Shown in pieces: positions 9,178 through 18,563 of a stretch of 64,000 nucleotides of DNA; the first letter of the stretch is position 1, and each line of letters starts with the position of its first letter. A model generated the notes under the pieces. It was not told where the DNA came from, did no database searches, and was given only the letters and a program-made list of their open reading frames with translations. The stretch lies in NCBI RefSeq assembly GCF_029891575.1, contig NZ_JARZHF010000001.1, positions 248,001 through 312,000 on the forward strand, read 5' to 3'. The position numbers were made by a program, and so were the translations under genes. This DNA comes from Salipaludibacillus daqingensis (GTDB taxonomy: Bacteria; Bacillota; Bacilli; Bacillales; Salisediminibacteriaceae).

Positions 9178-9893
9178 TATTCTCTCACAGCCTCAAATTT
9201 ATAACCTACTCCCCAAACCGTTGATATCATATTTGCCGCTTCTGGAGAGACTTTATTTAACTTTTCTCTAAGACGTTTTATATGTGTATCAACCGTTCGT
9301 AGGTCTCCGAAGAACTCATAGTTCCAAACATCTTTAAGTAACTGCTCTCTTGCAAAAACTTTGTCTGGCGCTAGTGCAAGATAATGTAATAATTCATATT
9401 CTTTTGGTGTTAAGTTGATATGTTTGCCTTCAGCTGTTACACGATGGGCATCATTATCAATTGTCAAGTGTGGGAAAACAAGTACATCTTTCGTCGTTGT
9501 CTCCGTCTGTAAGAATTTAGTTGACGATGCTCTTCTTAATAATGCTTTTACACGAAGAACTACTTCTCTTGGGCTAAATGGTTTTACAATATAATCATCC
9601 GTTCCTGCTTCAAACCCCTGAACTCGGTTAGCTTCTTCCCCTTTAGCGGTCAACATAATAATTGGCGTTGCTTTCTGTTTACGAATTTCTTCACAGACTT
9701 CTATTCCATCAATACCAGGCATCATTAGATCTAATACAATTAAATCATAATCTTCTGCTAATGCCATACTTAATGCTTTTTCACCATTTTCTGCATCATC
9801 TACATCATATTCTTCACGCTCTAAATACATTTTTAATAAACGTCTAATACGCTCTTCATCATCGACTACTAAAATTTTTGCCTCATTTGCCAT
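9177..9893 (-). CDS. resD: Response regulator of the ResDE system
   Basis: OmpR/PhoB-type regulator, 238 residues. Receiver domain with VVDDEERIRR and phospho-acceptor Asp in LIVLDLMMPG, Thr in MLTAKG, Lys in VKPFSP; C-terminal winged helix with LTPKEYELL and RTVDTHIKRLREKL. Two start codons are close together; the AAGGGGG site at 9902-9908 is 8 nt from ATG 9893 but only 2 nt from ATG 9899, so 9893 is preferred. Known role: activation of genes for anaerobic and cytochrome-linked respiration. Confidence 0.95.
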   Translation of the reverse strand: MANEAKILVVDDEERIRRLLKMYLEREEYDVDDAENGEKALSMALAEDYDLIVLDLMMPGIDGIEVCEEIRKQKATPIIMLTAKGEEANRVQGFEAGTDDYIVKPFSPREVVLRVKALLRRASSTKFLQTETTTKDVLVFPHLTIDNDAHRVTAEGKHINLTPKEYELLHYLALAPDKVFAREQLLKDVWNYEFFGDLRTVDTHIKRLREKLNKVSPEAANMISTVWGVGYKFEAVRE

Positions 9894-10014
9894 TGTCATT
9901 TCCCCCTTAAGACTCTTGCTGAATTATTTACTATTATAAAATGAAATCGTTTTAGTCTTTTTTCACATTTATTGTAACATGTTACAGCATTATAGTGTAT
10001 ATGTCTTTCATAAA

Positions 10015-10041
10015 GAGCAGCACCGAGGGTGCTGCTCTAAT
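10015..10041 (-). terminator. Hairpin between resC and resD
   Basis: AGAGCAGCACC / GGTGCTGCTCT stem with a 4-base loop, followed on the minus strand by only TTT. It probably reduces rather than abolishes read-through from resABC into resDE. The 144-bp gap also leaves room for a resD promoter. Confidence 0.65.
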
Positions 10042-10043
10042 TA

Positions 10044-11228
10044 TCATGCATATGAATGCAAACCTGCTATAACTAAATTAACAAAAATCAAGTTAAACAT
10101 AATCAGCGCAAAACCAATCACACATAACCATGCACTTTTTTCACCGTGCCATCCTTTCGATAACCTAAGATGCAAATAGACAACATAAAATAGAAATGTA
10201 ATTAATGCCCAAACTTCTTTTGGATCCCAACCCCAAAACCGTGTCCAAGCAATTTGAGCCCATATCATAGCAAAAATCAATCCACCTAAAGCGAAAATTG
10301 GCAGACCAATTGCTATCGCTCGATAGCTTATTTCATCTACTGTTTGTGGGTTTACACTTTTAAGTAATGGTTGAATAGCTCCACCAATCGGTTTTCTTAA
10401 CGATAGCCTTAATAAAAGATATAACACTAACCCACCTAAAACAGACCATAGTACTGTATTTAAATCTGCACTTTCAATATATGCTGGAACTTCTATAAAA
10501 GGATTGATACCCTGCTCAGAAATAAGCTCTCCTTCATTTGGTCCAATAATAGGTGGGAAAACATAATTTATTTCAGCTTCGTTGCCTTGTTCGTTAACAA
10601 ATTCAAATGTTGCTTGATAATCAGCAGCCCCAAAACTAAAACCTAGTATGACGTATGCAAGGGTGCATAACAACGTATACATGATGAACTCTAGTCCTTT
10701 TACTTTCTTTGTTGCTTTATTAAAATCAATGACCTTCACCAAATAGATGAGTCCACTGACAAATCCTATTGCTAGAATTCCTTGTCCAATTACTGTGGTA
10801 ATAACATGAATCGTTAACCAATGAGATTGCAAGGCAGGTATTAATGGCTGCACTTCTCCTGGAAACATGGAAGCATAGGCAACAATGAGCATAACGATTG
10901 GCATCGTAAATAATCCAAGATAATTATTACGATAAATAGCATAGATGATGATGAACCCTAAATTGATCGCTATCCCTAACGCCGTCGTATACTCAAACAT
11001 ATTACTTACAGGAGCATATCCAACACCAATCCACCTCGTTGTGAAGTAAGTCATCATAGCTAAGAAAGCTGCAATAGATGAAATATAGCCAAGCAGACCA
11101 GCTTTATTTTTTTCTAGTCCCTGCTTATTTTTAAATTTTTTCCCTGTTACAGATACAGCAAATAACACTGTCGCCGCAAAATAAAGAAAGAAAGATGCAT
11201 ACATGAAATTACTACTTAGTTCGATCAT
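10044..11228 (-). CDS. resC: Cytochrome c biogenesis protein ResC (CcsA/CcsB family)
   Basis: Multi-spanning membrane protein, 394 residues, that works with ResB to deliver heme to apocytochrome c outside the membrane (System II). The tryptophan-rich WWD-type motif of heme handlers is seen near the C-terminus as WTRFWGWDPKEVWAL, followed by His-containing helices (YLHLRLS). About eight membrane segments. Its start lies inside the end of resB (17-nt overlap), so translation is probably coupled. Confidence 0.94.
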   Translation of the reverse strand: MIELSSNFMYASFFLYFAATVLFAVSVTGKKFKNKQGLEKNKAGLLGYISSIAAFLAMMTYFTTRWIGVGYAPVSNMFEYTTALGIAINLGFIIIYAIYRNNYLGLFTMPIVMLIVAYASMFPGEVQPLIPALQSHWLTIHVITTVIGQGILAIGFVSGLIYLVKVIDFNKATKKVKGLEFIMYTLLCTLAYVILGFSFGAADYQATFEFVNEQGNEAEINYVFPPIIGPNEGELISEQGINPFIEVPAYIESADLNTVLWSVLGGLVLYLLLRLSLRKPIGGAIQPLLKSVNPQTVDEISYRAIAIGLPIFALGGLIFAMIWAQIAWTRFWGWDPKEVWALITFLFYVVYLHLRLSKGWHGEKSAWLCVIGFALIMFNLIFVNLVIAGLHSYA

Positions 11229-12870
11229 CGTCCTGACTCACTCCTTTATTATCCTTATCAGTTTGGTCCAGTGGTAAAGGAATATGAGTGTTATCAGAAA
11301 CCAACTGAAAATCATTCTTCAGTGCCTGCCAATTTTTATTCGCATGGCCTGCTAATAACAGCGTCCCTTCACGATTTTGAATCCAAATCCGACGATGGTG
11401 CCAATATGATCCCTGTATGAAACCGATCATAAATATAATTCCTCCAAGAGAGATAATCGGTAATGTTCGATCTTTACGAATTGTTAGGCCAGTAACATCT
11501 ACCATTTCTGCACCAGTCATGCGGATCGTATGATCGTTCTCACCATTTAGAGCCTCATTAACTTGAATACCGATTAAACTTATTTCCCCTTCGTCTTCAT
11601 TCGCTCCAGGGGGAAATACTTCAAAGATAATACGCGGGTTGTCTGGTATTCTGTTTATTGTTGTTGGTTCTCGATTATCGTCAATGATAAAGTTAGGAAA
11701 ATACTCCATGATTTCAACTCTATAACCATTATCAAATTCAAATGTTTTTTGTGGATCATTTAAATTAACAGTGAACTCTATATCCGAAAAATCTGCATCT
11801 ACTGTTTCACTTTCTAATGTAAAAGTAAATTCGGATAGTTCATTCAATTTGAAATCAACTTGATAAAGCGAAAATCCCTCAAACGTTAACGGATCGTTTA
11901 CTCGAATATCATAATCTTTGATTTCTTCTAATTCGGTTTCACTTCCTACCGTTCCATCACTAGTCCTTTTTAATAATGTTGCCGACGTTTGATATGTTTT
12001 CACAACAGGACCATCAGCTCTTGATAACGCGTCTTGATACTTTTCATCTTCTTCATCATATAATTCAATTAAAAAATCATTATTTCTTAAAAAATATTCT
12101 CCATTGGTTCCACTAACTACTTCATGCTCTCCTTCACGTACCCACATGTGCTCATCTAAGTACATTTCAGGAAAAAATCGTAACATTCCTCCTATGAGAA
12201 AGATGATTAGTCCGACGTGGTTAACATAAGGCCCCCACCTAGCAAATCGACCTTTTTCGGCTAGAAGATTACCATTTTCCCTACGTATGTTATATCGTTT
12301 TTCTTTTAATAGTTTTTCCGCTTTTTGTATTTCTTCATCAATGTTATCAATTTTGTTTGATTCCCCAAAAAGCCTTTGTCTCTTAAGAAAACCTTCGTGC
12401 CTTGATACTCTTTGTGTTTTTAACGCTCTATATAGAGGAACGAATCGATCTAAACTAGCAATAACAAGGGAAATACCTAAAGAAGCAATCAATAACATAT
12501 ACCACCAAGAACTATATAAATTATGAAAACCTAATTGATAATATAGTTTACCCAATAGTCCATATTCTTGTTCATAATAAATAGTTGCATTTTCCCCCGG
12601 CGGAATATACATCTCTTGTGGGAATAACGTTCCTAGAGATGACGTGACTAATAGTAATACAATAATCCAAATTCCTACTTTTACGGAGGAAAAGAAGTTC
12701 CAAACTAAATCGACAGGTGATTTCTTATAAGTCTGTGAACGGCGAGCCACACCTTCATAACGCATGTTCGCCACTTTGCCCTTTTCTTCTTTAAGCGGTT
12801 TTCCACAAGACTCACATAAGTATGTCCCATATGGATTTAAATGACCGCATTCACATTTCACTTTTTCCAT
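11212..12870 (-). CDS. resB: Cytochrome c biogenesis protein ResB
   Basis: 552 residues. A cytoplasmic N-terminal zinc-ribbon-like segment (CECGH...CESCGKPL) is followed by a membrane segment at about 62-82 (WIIVLLLV), further helices, a large extracytoplasmic domain rich in acidic residues (about 230-470), and a last membrane helix near 475 (PIISLGGIIFMIGFIQG). Partner of ResC in heme attachment to c-type cytochromes. The Cys-rich N-terminus is also known in B. subtilis ResB. Follows resA by 12 bp. Confidence 0.94.
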   Translation of the reverse strand: MEKVKCECGHLNPYGTYLCESCGKPLKEEKGKVANMRYEGVARRSQTYKKSPVDLVWNFFSSVKVGIWIIVLLLVTSSLGTLFPQEMYIPPGENATIYYEQEYGLLGKLYYQLGFHNLYSSWWYMLLIASLGISLVIASLDRFVPLYRALKTQRVSRHEGFLKRQRLFGESNKIDNIDEEIQKAEKLLKEKRYNIRRENGNLLAEKGRFARWGPYVNHVGLIIFLIGGMLRFFPEMYLDEHMWVREGEHEVVSGTNGEYFLRNNDFLIELYDEEDEKYQDALSRADGPVVKTYQTSATLLKRTSDGTVGSETELEEIKDYDIRVNDPLTFEGFSLYQVDFKLNELSEFTFTLESETVDADFSDIEFTVNLNDPQKTFEFDNGYRVEIMEYFPNFIIDDNREPTTINRIPDNPRIIFEVFPPGANEDEGEISLIGIQVNEALNGENDHTIRMTGAEMVDVTGLTIRKDRTLPIISLGGIIFMIGFIQGSYWHHRRIWIQNREGTLLLAGHANKNWQALKNDFQLVSDNTHIPLPLDQTDKDNKGVSQDDDRTK

Positions 12871-12882
12871 TTTGAACCTCCA

Positions 12883-13413
12883 CTAGCTACTTGGAATTAA
12901 TTCACTTAACGAGTCCAAGACTTGTTCTTCTGTTTTAGCACCAATCTGCCTTTCGGTTACAATGCCATTTTCATCTATTAAAAATGTTGCTGGAAGACTT
13001 CGGACTCCATATGCATTGCTTACTAGCATATTACGGTCAATAAACAATGGATAATCTAAACCTTGTCGCTGTTTATGCCTTTCTACTTGGAGTGTGGTTT
13101 CATTCACATTCACTGACACAATCCGCACACCTTTATCCTCATATTCCTCATAAAAATTTTGTAAGTATTGCATTTTATCTCGACAATACGTACAGTAAGT
13201 TGCCCAGAAATTCACATAAACACCTTCACCAGAAAGTTCTTGCAATTCAAAACGGTTTCCATCAAGATCTTCCAAGACAAAATTAGGGGCTTTATCACCT
13301 TGATCAACCAATCCTCTTTCATCCGCGAAATGATTGTAAAATGTATAACCAACCGCTGTAATCATAACGATTAATATAACAGACCGTATGAATAATCTAC
13401 GCTGTTTCATCAT
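12883..13413 (-). CDS. resA: Thiol-disulfide oxidoreductase ResA
   Basis: Membrane-anchored thioredoxin-like protein, 176 residues, that keeps the apocytochrome c CXXCH cysteines reduced. N-terminal signal anchor at about 10-25; active site Cys74-Thr-Tyr-Cys77 in WATYCTYC (B. subtilis ResA has CEPC); cis-Pro segment SLPATFLID. First gene of the res operon. Two adjacent ATG codons at 13413 and 13410 follow GTGGGGGAG; either could start. Confidence 0.93.
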   Translation of the reverse strand: MMKQRRLFIRSVILIVMITAVGYTFYNHFADERGLVDQGDKAPNFVLEDLDGNRFELQELSGEGVYVNFWATYCTYCRDKMQYLQNFYEEYEDKGVRIVSVNVNETTLQVERHKQRQGLDYPLFIDRNMLVSNAYGVRSLPATFLIDENGIVTERQIGAKTEEQVLDSLSELIPSS

Positions 13414-13506
13414 ACTCCCCCACTATCTCTTTTAAGAGTATCTCTCACTCTATATTAACATCACACAAATAGTGTTAACAGTCATGTGCGAGTGAGTTTG
13501 TGAACA

Positions 13507-14226
13507 TTATGTGACAGCCAATTCTCTCAGTTGTTTTACTTCATGAGGCTTTAGTTCTCGAAATTCTCCAGCATTCATACCACGAAGATGTAAAAAACCA
13601 TAATTTTCTCTTTTAAGCTTTAATACAGGATGACCTACCGCTTCTAACATTCGGCGAACTTGACGATTTTTACCTTCGTGGATCGATATTTCGACGATAG
13701 AGGAATTCTTAGTCTTATCTGTTTTTTTGACTTTTACTTGTGCAGGTGCTGTTTTGCCGTCTTCTAGTTGCACGCCTTTTTCTAATTTTTTAAGCGTTTC
13801 TCTTAAAGGCATTCCTTCTACTTTTGCAATATAGGTCTTTTTAATCTTATATTTTGGATGCATAAGTAAATTAGCAAATTCTCCATCATTGGTTAATAAC
13901 AACAATCCAGAAGTGTCAAAATCTAATCGTCCAATAGGATAGATGCGTTGCTCCACATCAATATAATCTGTTACTACTTTTCTGCCAAATTCGTCTGAAA
14001 CACTGGATATTACCCCAGTTGGTTTATACATTAAAAAGTAAACTGGTTCCTCTTTATTAATCGGAACCCCATCAACCACTACTTCATCCTTCGATGCATC
14101 CACTTTCGTACCAAGTTCCGTTACTTTATGCCCATTTACGGATACTTTACCACTTGTAATTAGTCCTTCTGCTTTCCTTCTTGACGTGATTCCTGCTTGA
14201 GCAATCACTTTTTGTAAACGTTCCAT
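13507..14226 (-). CDS. rluB: 23S rRNA pseudouridine synthase B
   Basis: RsuA/RluB-type enzyme, 239 residues, modifying 23S rRNA. N-terminal S4 RNA-binding domain (RLQKVIAQAGITSRRKAE) and catalytic domain with the GRLDFDTSGLLLLTNDG signature; the catalytic Asp lies in that motif. GAGGTG 8 nt upstream decides ATG 14226 over GTG 14235. It stands just upstream of resA, as in B. subtilis. Confidence 0.94.
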   Translation of the reverse strand: MERLQKVIAQAGITSRRKAEGLITSGKVSVNGHKVTELGTKVDASKDEVVVDGVPINKEEPVYFLMYKPTGVISSVSDEFGRKVVTDYIDVEQRIYPIGRLDFDTSGLLLLTNDGEFANLLMHPKYKIKKTYIAKVEGMPLRETLKKLEKGVQLEDGKTAPAQVKVKKTDKTKNSSIVEISIHEGKNRQVRRMLEAVGHPVLKLKRENYGFLHLRGMNAGEFRELKPHEVKQLRELAVT

Positions 14227-14324
14227 TTCTTTCACCTCAGCCTCATCATATCATTATCTTTATTGTCGTCGACAGTAATTGGATTCCAAACGTTAATTTT
14301 AGCTTTTTTTTTGTAAAGATACAA

Positions 14325-14356
14325 CAAAAACCCTTGAATCTTTAGATTCAAGGGTA
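14325..14356 (-). terminator. Terminator after spmB
   Basis: On the minus strand CCCTTGAATC / GATTCAAGGG stem followed by TTTTTG. Confidence 0.9.
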
Positions 14357-14362
14357 AACCTT

Positions 14363-14893
14363 CTATAAAAATACGAGTCGTACGATAATAATTGAAGCAA
14401 TAATTCCTATTACATCTGCAGATAGTCCAACTTTCAAAGCGTCACCCATTTTTTTAATTCCAACGGCTCCAAAGTATACTGTAAGAACATAAAAGGTAGT
14501 ATCCGTGCTCCCTTGCATCGTAGACGCTAATCTTCCAATAAAAGAATCTGGTCCATAGGTTGCAATAAGATCACTTGTCATTCCCAACGCTCCATTTCCA
14601 GAAAGTGGTCTAATGAGAGCAAGCGGTAAAATTTCAGTCGGAATATAAAATAATGCAAATAAAGGACGTAATGCATCAATAAAAAAATCTAACGCTCCTG
14701 ACTCTCGGAACACTTTAATAGAAACAAGCATCCCTACTAAGTAAGGGATGATAGAAAAGGATAGGTTAACGCCTTCTTTCGCTCCATCAGTAAACGCCTC
14801 ATATGTGGGGACTTTTTTCCAGGTTGCGATTAGTAATATAATAAATATGAATGAAGGGATGATCCAGATGGAAATCGCCGACAAACCACTCAA
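14363..14893 (-). CDS. spmB: Spore maturation protein B
   Basis: Membrane protein, 176 residues, of the nucleoside-recognition (gate) domain family. Together with SpmA it is needed for normal spore core dehydration. Features: several hydrophobic helices and the motif LIRPLSGNGALGM. It overlaps spmA by 4 nt (ATGA). The operon order dacB-spmA-spmB is that of B. subtilis. Confidence 0.94.
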   Translation of the reverse strand: MSGLSAISIWIIPSFIFIILLIATWKKVPTYEAFTDGAKEGVNLSFSIIPYLVGMLVSIKVFRESGALDFFIDALRPLFALFYIPTEILPLALIRPLSGNGALGMTSDLIATYGPDSFIGRLASTMQGSTDTTFYVLTVYFGAVGIKKMGDALKVGLSADVIGIIASIIIVRLVFL

Positions 14894-15489
14894 TAGCTAT
14901 CACGTCCCTTTTTTAACCTTCTATAATAAAAAAAGCGGTCAATGAGAATTGCCCCAATGGTAGAACACGTTGTAGCTAAAATCGTTGTTACAACGATTTC
15001 TGTTGGTGCAATAGAATTATATTCAATCCGAAGTGCAATAACCGTTGTTGGTATAATCGTTAAGCTAGCCGTGTTAATCGCTAATAATGTAATCATCGAT
15101 CGACTTGCTTCATCTTTATCATGATTTAATTTTTTTAACTCTTTCATCGCTTTAATTCCCATTGGTGTCGCTGCATTACCTAACCCAAACATATTGGCAC
15201 TCATATTGGAAACGATATAACCAAAAGCTGGATGTCCACGAGGGATGTCTGGAAACAGGCGTGATACAAGTGGGTGTAACCACTCCCCGACTTTGGTCAA
15301 AATACCGGCAAGTTCTGCGATTTTCATCATTCCTAACCAAAAGGTTAAAACGCTAATTAATCCAATACAGATAACGACTGCTTCCTTTGCCCCTGAAAAA
15401 ATTGCTTCATTGACATCCTCCATGTTTCCATTAATTGCAGCAAAAATAAATCCGATAAAAAATAAACTTACCCAAATCACGTTAACCAT
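14890..15489 (-). CDS. spmA: Spore maturation protein A
   Basis: Membrane protein, 199 residues, paralogous in fold to SpmB, with the motif SANMFGLGNAATPMGIKAM. The start at 15489 (MVNVIWVSLFF) is preferred because GAGG lies 9 nt upstream and it matches the known SpmA N-terminus; ATG 15504 would precede it by five codons. It overlaps the end of dacB by 8 nt. Confidence 0.94.
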   Translation of the reverse strand: MVNVIWVSLFFIGFIFAAINGNMEDVNEAIFSGAKEAVVICIGLISVLTFWLGMMKIAELAGILTKVGEWLHPLVSRLFPDIPRGHPAFGYIVSNMSANMFGLGNAATPMGIKAMKELKKLNHDKDEASRSMITLLAINTASLTIIPTTVIALRIEYNSIAPTEIVVTTILATTCSTIGAILIDRFFYYRRLKKGRDSY

Positions 15490-16636
15490 ATGAAAACGCC
15501 TCATTTATCATAAACAATTTCTTTAGCCATTTTTTATAAAAAGATTCTTGTTGAATTTCTGCTCCTTTGTAATGTAATGGGACGATTCCGATGACTTCAT
15601 TATTTAATTCGACTTGGATCGTTCCAATCGGAGAAGGATACCCTTCTTTTTTCCAACGCTCCTCATTGGTTGGATTAGGTACGATAACCCGTCGAGATAA
15701 GTTTTGCTTGTCCTTTTCTGATACAGGATACTCAAATGAGAAATCTGCTTCTAACTTATCTTTATAAAACGGATCTTCTATTTGCTCAACCACTCCTTTT
15801 TTTATAACCGTTTGTAAATCAAACTTAGAGTAGCCCCAATCAAATAAATTCATATGGTCATTCCAGTCACTAGGGGCATTGATCGTTACTGCTATAAATT
15901 TCAAGTCATCTTTCTCTGCCGTTGATACAAGCGTTCTTTTCGCTCTTTTCGTATAACCTGTTTTTCCCCCTGTTGAATATTTGTACAATTGCGTGAGTAG
16001 TCGATTCTTATTTTTAAAAACTCGAATCCGATCTTCTTCCGTTTTTGATGTATACGATTTTGTCGAAGATACCTCTGCATATGTTGGATTTTTCATAGCA
16101 TACTGGGTTAATAAAGCCATATCAAAAGCAGTTGAATAATGTTCTTCATGGTCATCTAGTCCATGCGGATTCGAAAAAAATGTATTTTTCATCCCGATTT
16201 CTTCCGCTTTTTGATTCATCAAATATACAAAACCTTCTAAACTTCCTCCTACGTGTTCTGCAATCGCAACTGCAGCATCATTTCCTGAACGCAACATTAA
16301 TCCATAAATCAAATCCTTCAAAAGAATCTTTTCATTTTCAGCTAAATATATCGAGGAGCCTTCTGTCCATGCTGCGTTTTTCGACACTTTTACTGTGTCG
16401 TCCAAATCACCGTACTCAATAGCCAATATCGCAGTCATTATTTTTGTAATACTAGCAATTCTCATTTGTGTTTCCGCTTCTTTTTCAAACAATACTCTTC
16501 CACTTTCTTGCTCAATAAGAACAGCTCCTTGAGCAGAAACTCCTTGATTGTAAGCTTCGTCTTCAGACACCTCTGCCCCGATTAATAACAAGATTGTTAT
16601 CCCACAAAAGAATAAAACAATATGGTTTTTCTTCAT
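15482..16636 (-). CDS. dacB: Sporulation D-alanyl-D-alanine carboxypeptidase DacB
   Basis: Penicillin-binding protein of the S11 family, 384 residues, that trims cortex peptidoglycan and sets its cross-linking. Signal peptide at 1-21; active-site motifs S62-I-T-K65, SGN (SGNDAAVAIAEH) and KTG (GGKTGYTKRA); C-terminal beta domain. The start at 16636 is decided by GGAGGAAAATA just upstream and by the signal peptide; the longer open frame to 16819 is not used. First gene of dacB-spmA-spmB. Confidence 0.94.
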   Translation of the reverse strand: MKKNHIVLFFCGITILLLIGAEVSEDEAYNQGVSAQGAVLIEQESGRVLFEKEAETQMRIASITKIMTAILAIEYGDLDDTVKVSKNAAWTEGSSIYLAENEKILLKDLIYGLMLRSGNDAAVAIAEHVGGSLEGFVYLMNQKAEEIGMKNTFFSNPHGLDDHEEHYSTAFDMALLTQYAMKNPTYAEVSSTKSYTSKTEEDRIRVFKNKNRLLTQLYKYSTGGKTGYTKRAKRTLVSTAEKDDLKFIAVTINAPSDWNDHMNLFDWGYSKFDLQTVIKKGVVEQIEDPFYKDKLEADFSFEYPVSEKDKQNLSRRVIVPNPTNEERWKKEGYPSPIGTIQVELNNEVIGIVPLHYKGAEIQQESFYKKWLKKLFMINEAFSYG

Positions 16637-16694
16637 TATTTTCCTCCGTTCATAGATAGCGACGAGAGTTATCATCACCAATAAAGACGTATTA

Positions 16695-16723
16695 TCTCTT
16701 CCTTCCTCAAACAAAGGAAGAGA
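16695..16723. repeat. 10-bp inverted repeat upstream of dacB
   Basis: TCTCTTCCTT at 16695-16704 and AAGGAAGAGA at 16714-16723, 9-nt loop. No T tract follows on either strand; role unknown. Confidence 0.5.
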
Positions 16724-16837
16724 CACAAATGAACCATTATTTGTACACTTATCATTTCTTAAGTCTAATCTGACCTCTTTAAGAACCAATTTATGCAAAA
16801 AAAAATAAAGTATGTCCAAATCATTTCTACTTTAATG

Positions 16838-16866
16838 GAATATCTATCATTTAATTGTAAATGCTA
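16838..16866 (+). promoter_or_regulatory. Candidate sigma-G promoter of the DUF421 gene
   Basis: GAATA (16838-16842) and AATGCTA (16860-16866) are separated by 17 nt. This fits the sigma-G consensus GHATR / CATNHTA with one mismatch. Transcription would begin near 16873, which excludes the ATG at 16861 as start codon. Confidence 0.4.
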
Positions 16867-16902
16867 TTTTTAACCACTAACAAAAGAGGGAAGGTGAAGG
16901 GG

Positions 16903-17628
16903 TTGAACGAGACCTTTTGGTTAGATACGTTAAGAGTAATTGTTAGAATTTCAACGATCTTACCATTACTACTTGTTGTCACTTTATATATGGGAAAAAG
17001 AGCCATTGGTCAACTACCTCTGTTCGATTTTCTAGTTATCGTCACCCTCGCTTCTGTTACAGGGGCAGATATCGCTGACCCGAACATTCAACATTTCCAT
17101 ACAGTGATCGCTATTTTATTCATTGCCCTTCTACAAAAAATTGTGAGTTATCTACTCATAAATAAAAAATGGCTAGGACAAAAAATGACATTTAAACCAA
17201 CAGTGGTCATTGAACACGGTGTGCTTTTAATTAAAAATATAGAAAGTATTCGCTATTCTATTGATAATGTTTTACAGATGCTTCGAGAAAAAGACGTCTT
17301 TGATCTTTCTATCGTGAAATTAGCTATCGTGGAAGCAAATGGTAAACTAACAATTTTTCGCGAATACAAAAATAATCCTGTTACAATAGAAGATCTCAAT
17401 ATAAATAAAAAATCTTCTAACCTTGCTTACCCAGTGATTATCGAAGGGCAAGTATATGTTAATATGCTAAAATATTTAAACCTGTCTTTAAGTTGGTTAC
17501 ATACAGAACTGCAGAAAAAAGGCATTAATCATATGGAACATGTTTTGTTTGCCAGTGTCAGTGAAGAAGGCTACCTTCATATATCATTAAAAAATCAAAC
17601 CAATAAAGGCATGCCATTTCATCACTAA
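16903..17628 (+). CDS. DUF421 (YetF-type) membrane protein, spoVA-associated
   Basis: 241 residues. Three N-terminal membrane helices (VRISTILPLLLVVTLYMG; LFDFLVIVTLASVTGADI; TVIAILFIALLQKIVSYLL) are followed by a soluble YetF/DUF421 domain. Members of this family occur in the mobile spoVA-2mob operon and affect spore properties there. Here the gene is convergent to spoVAEb rather than in its operon. TTG 16903 is chosen because AAGGTGA lies 5 nt upstream and the candidate promoter covers ATG 16861; GTG 16894 is an alternative. The exact biochemical role is unknown. Confidence 0.75.
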   Translation: MNETFWLDTLRVIVRISTILPLLLVVTLYMGKRAIGQLPLFDFLVIVTLASVTGADIADPNIQHFHTVIAILFIALLQKIVSYLLINKKWLGQKMTFKPTVVIEHGVLLIKNIESIRYSIDNVLQMLREKDVFDLSIVKLAIVEANGKLTIFREYKNNPVTIEDLNINKKSSNLAYPVIIEGQVYVNMLKYLNLSLSWLHTELQKKGINHMEHVLFASVSEEGYLHISLKNQTNKGMPFHH

Positions 17629-17652
17629 AGTATCTTAGATATTTTTACCTAC

Positions 17653-17672
17653 TTTCAAGATTCAACTTGAAA
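17653..17672. repeat. Small inverted repeat in the convergent gap
   Basis: TTTCAAG / CTTGAAA with a 6-nt loop between the DUF421 gene and spoVAEb. Possibly a weak two-way terminator, but there is no good T tract. Confidence 0.3.
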
Positions 17673-17704
17673 AATAATGAGATTTAAAAATACATATACC
17701 TTTT

Positions 17705-18055
17705 TTACCCTTTTGGTTTAAACAGTAAAGCTGCAATAAAACTGAAAATAATCGCTGAAGAAATACCTGCGCTTGTCACTTCAAATATTCCAGTTAAAAT
17801 ACCAACCCACCCATTTTGTTCTGCTTCTGTTATAGCGCCATGAACGAGTGCATTACCAAAACTTGTGATAGGAACTGTTGCCCCTGCACCTGCAAAATCA
17901 ATGAGCGGTTCATATAAGCCAATGCCATCTAAAACAGCACCTGATACAACTAACGTACTAAGTGTATGAGCGGGTGTTAATTTTCCAACGTCCAATAATA
18001 CTTGACCAATGACACAAATAATACCGCCAACAATAAACGCATTTACGAATATCAA
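17705..18055 (-). CDS. spoVAE: SpoVAEb-type spore DPA channel protein
   Basis: 116-residue integral membrane protein of the SpoVAC/SpoVAE family, usual length for SpoVAEb. The shared motif FAGAGATVPITSFGNALVHGA is present in part and the rest is four hydrophobic helices. SpoVA proteins move dipicolinic acid into the spore core and release it at germination. TTG start, with AAAGGAGG 9 nt upstream. It follows spoVAC by 41 bp with no spoVAD between them, which is unusual. Confidence 0.9.
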   Translation of the reverse strand: MIFVNAFIVGGIICVIGQVLLDVGKLTPAHTLSTLVVSGAVLDGIGLYEPLIDFAGAGATVPITSFGNALVHGAITEAEQNGWVGILTGIFEVTSAGISSAIIFSFIAALLFKPKG

Positions 18056-18096
18056 TCGATTTTCCTCCTTTAATTAAAATAAATAAAATAGATTAA

Positions 18097-18561
18097 TTAC
18101 AGTCCAAAAAATGTCATTTTAATGATCACAATGAAAAATGCTGCAACTACCCCAAAAACAATAACAGCCGCGGCTAATTTAAACATATTGGAGGATACAC
18201 CTAGTACATATCCTTCAGTTCGATGTTCGATTGCTGCAGAAGCCATTGAATTTGCAAAACCAGTTACAGGAACAGCCGAACCAGCTCCAGCAAAGTGTCC
18301 AAAACGGTCATAAACACCTAACCCTGTTAACAAGGTAGCTAAAAATATTAATGTTGCTACCGTAGGGTCTCCTGCTGTTTTTTCTGTAAAATCAAAATAA
18401 TATATGTAACCCGTTTGAACCAATTGTCCAAAGGTACAAACTAAACCTCCAATCAGAAAAGCCTTTATACAATTTTTCATTACTGGCCGTTTTGCTTCAT
18501 GTTTTCTTGCAATTTTTTGATACGCTCTTTGCGTTGGTGAAACTTTTGAATCCTTTGCCAT
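18097..18561 (-). CDS. spoVAC: SpoVAC, spore DPA channel protein
   Basis: 154 residues. A basic cytoplasmic N-terminus of about 28 residues precedes hydrophobic helices with the family motif HFAGAGSAVPVTGFANSM. SpoVAC of B. subtilis behaves as a mechanosensitive channel and is thought to be the DPA pore. It begins 2 nt after the YhcN-type lipoprotein gene and so shares its transcript. Confidence 0.92.
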   Translation of the reverse strand: MAKDSKVSPTQRAYQKIARKHEAKRPVMKNCIKAFLIGGLVCTFGQLVQTGYIYYFDFTEKTAGDPTVATLIFLATLLTGLGVYDRFGHFAGAGSAVPVTGFANSMASAAIEHRTEGYVLGVSSNMFKLAAAVIVFGVVAAFFIVIIKMTFFGL

Positions 18562-18563
18562 TT

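Noticed and set aside
16636-16819. Longer dacB open frame to 16819
   Set aside because: It lies ahead of a clear GGAGG site and signal peptide at 16636.
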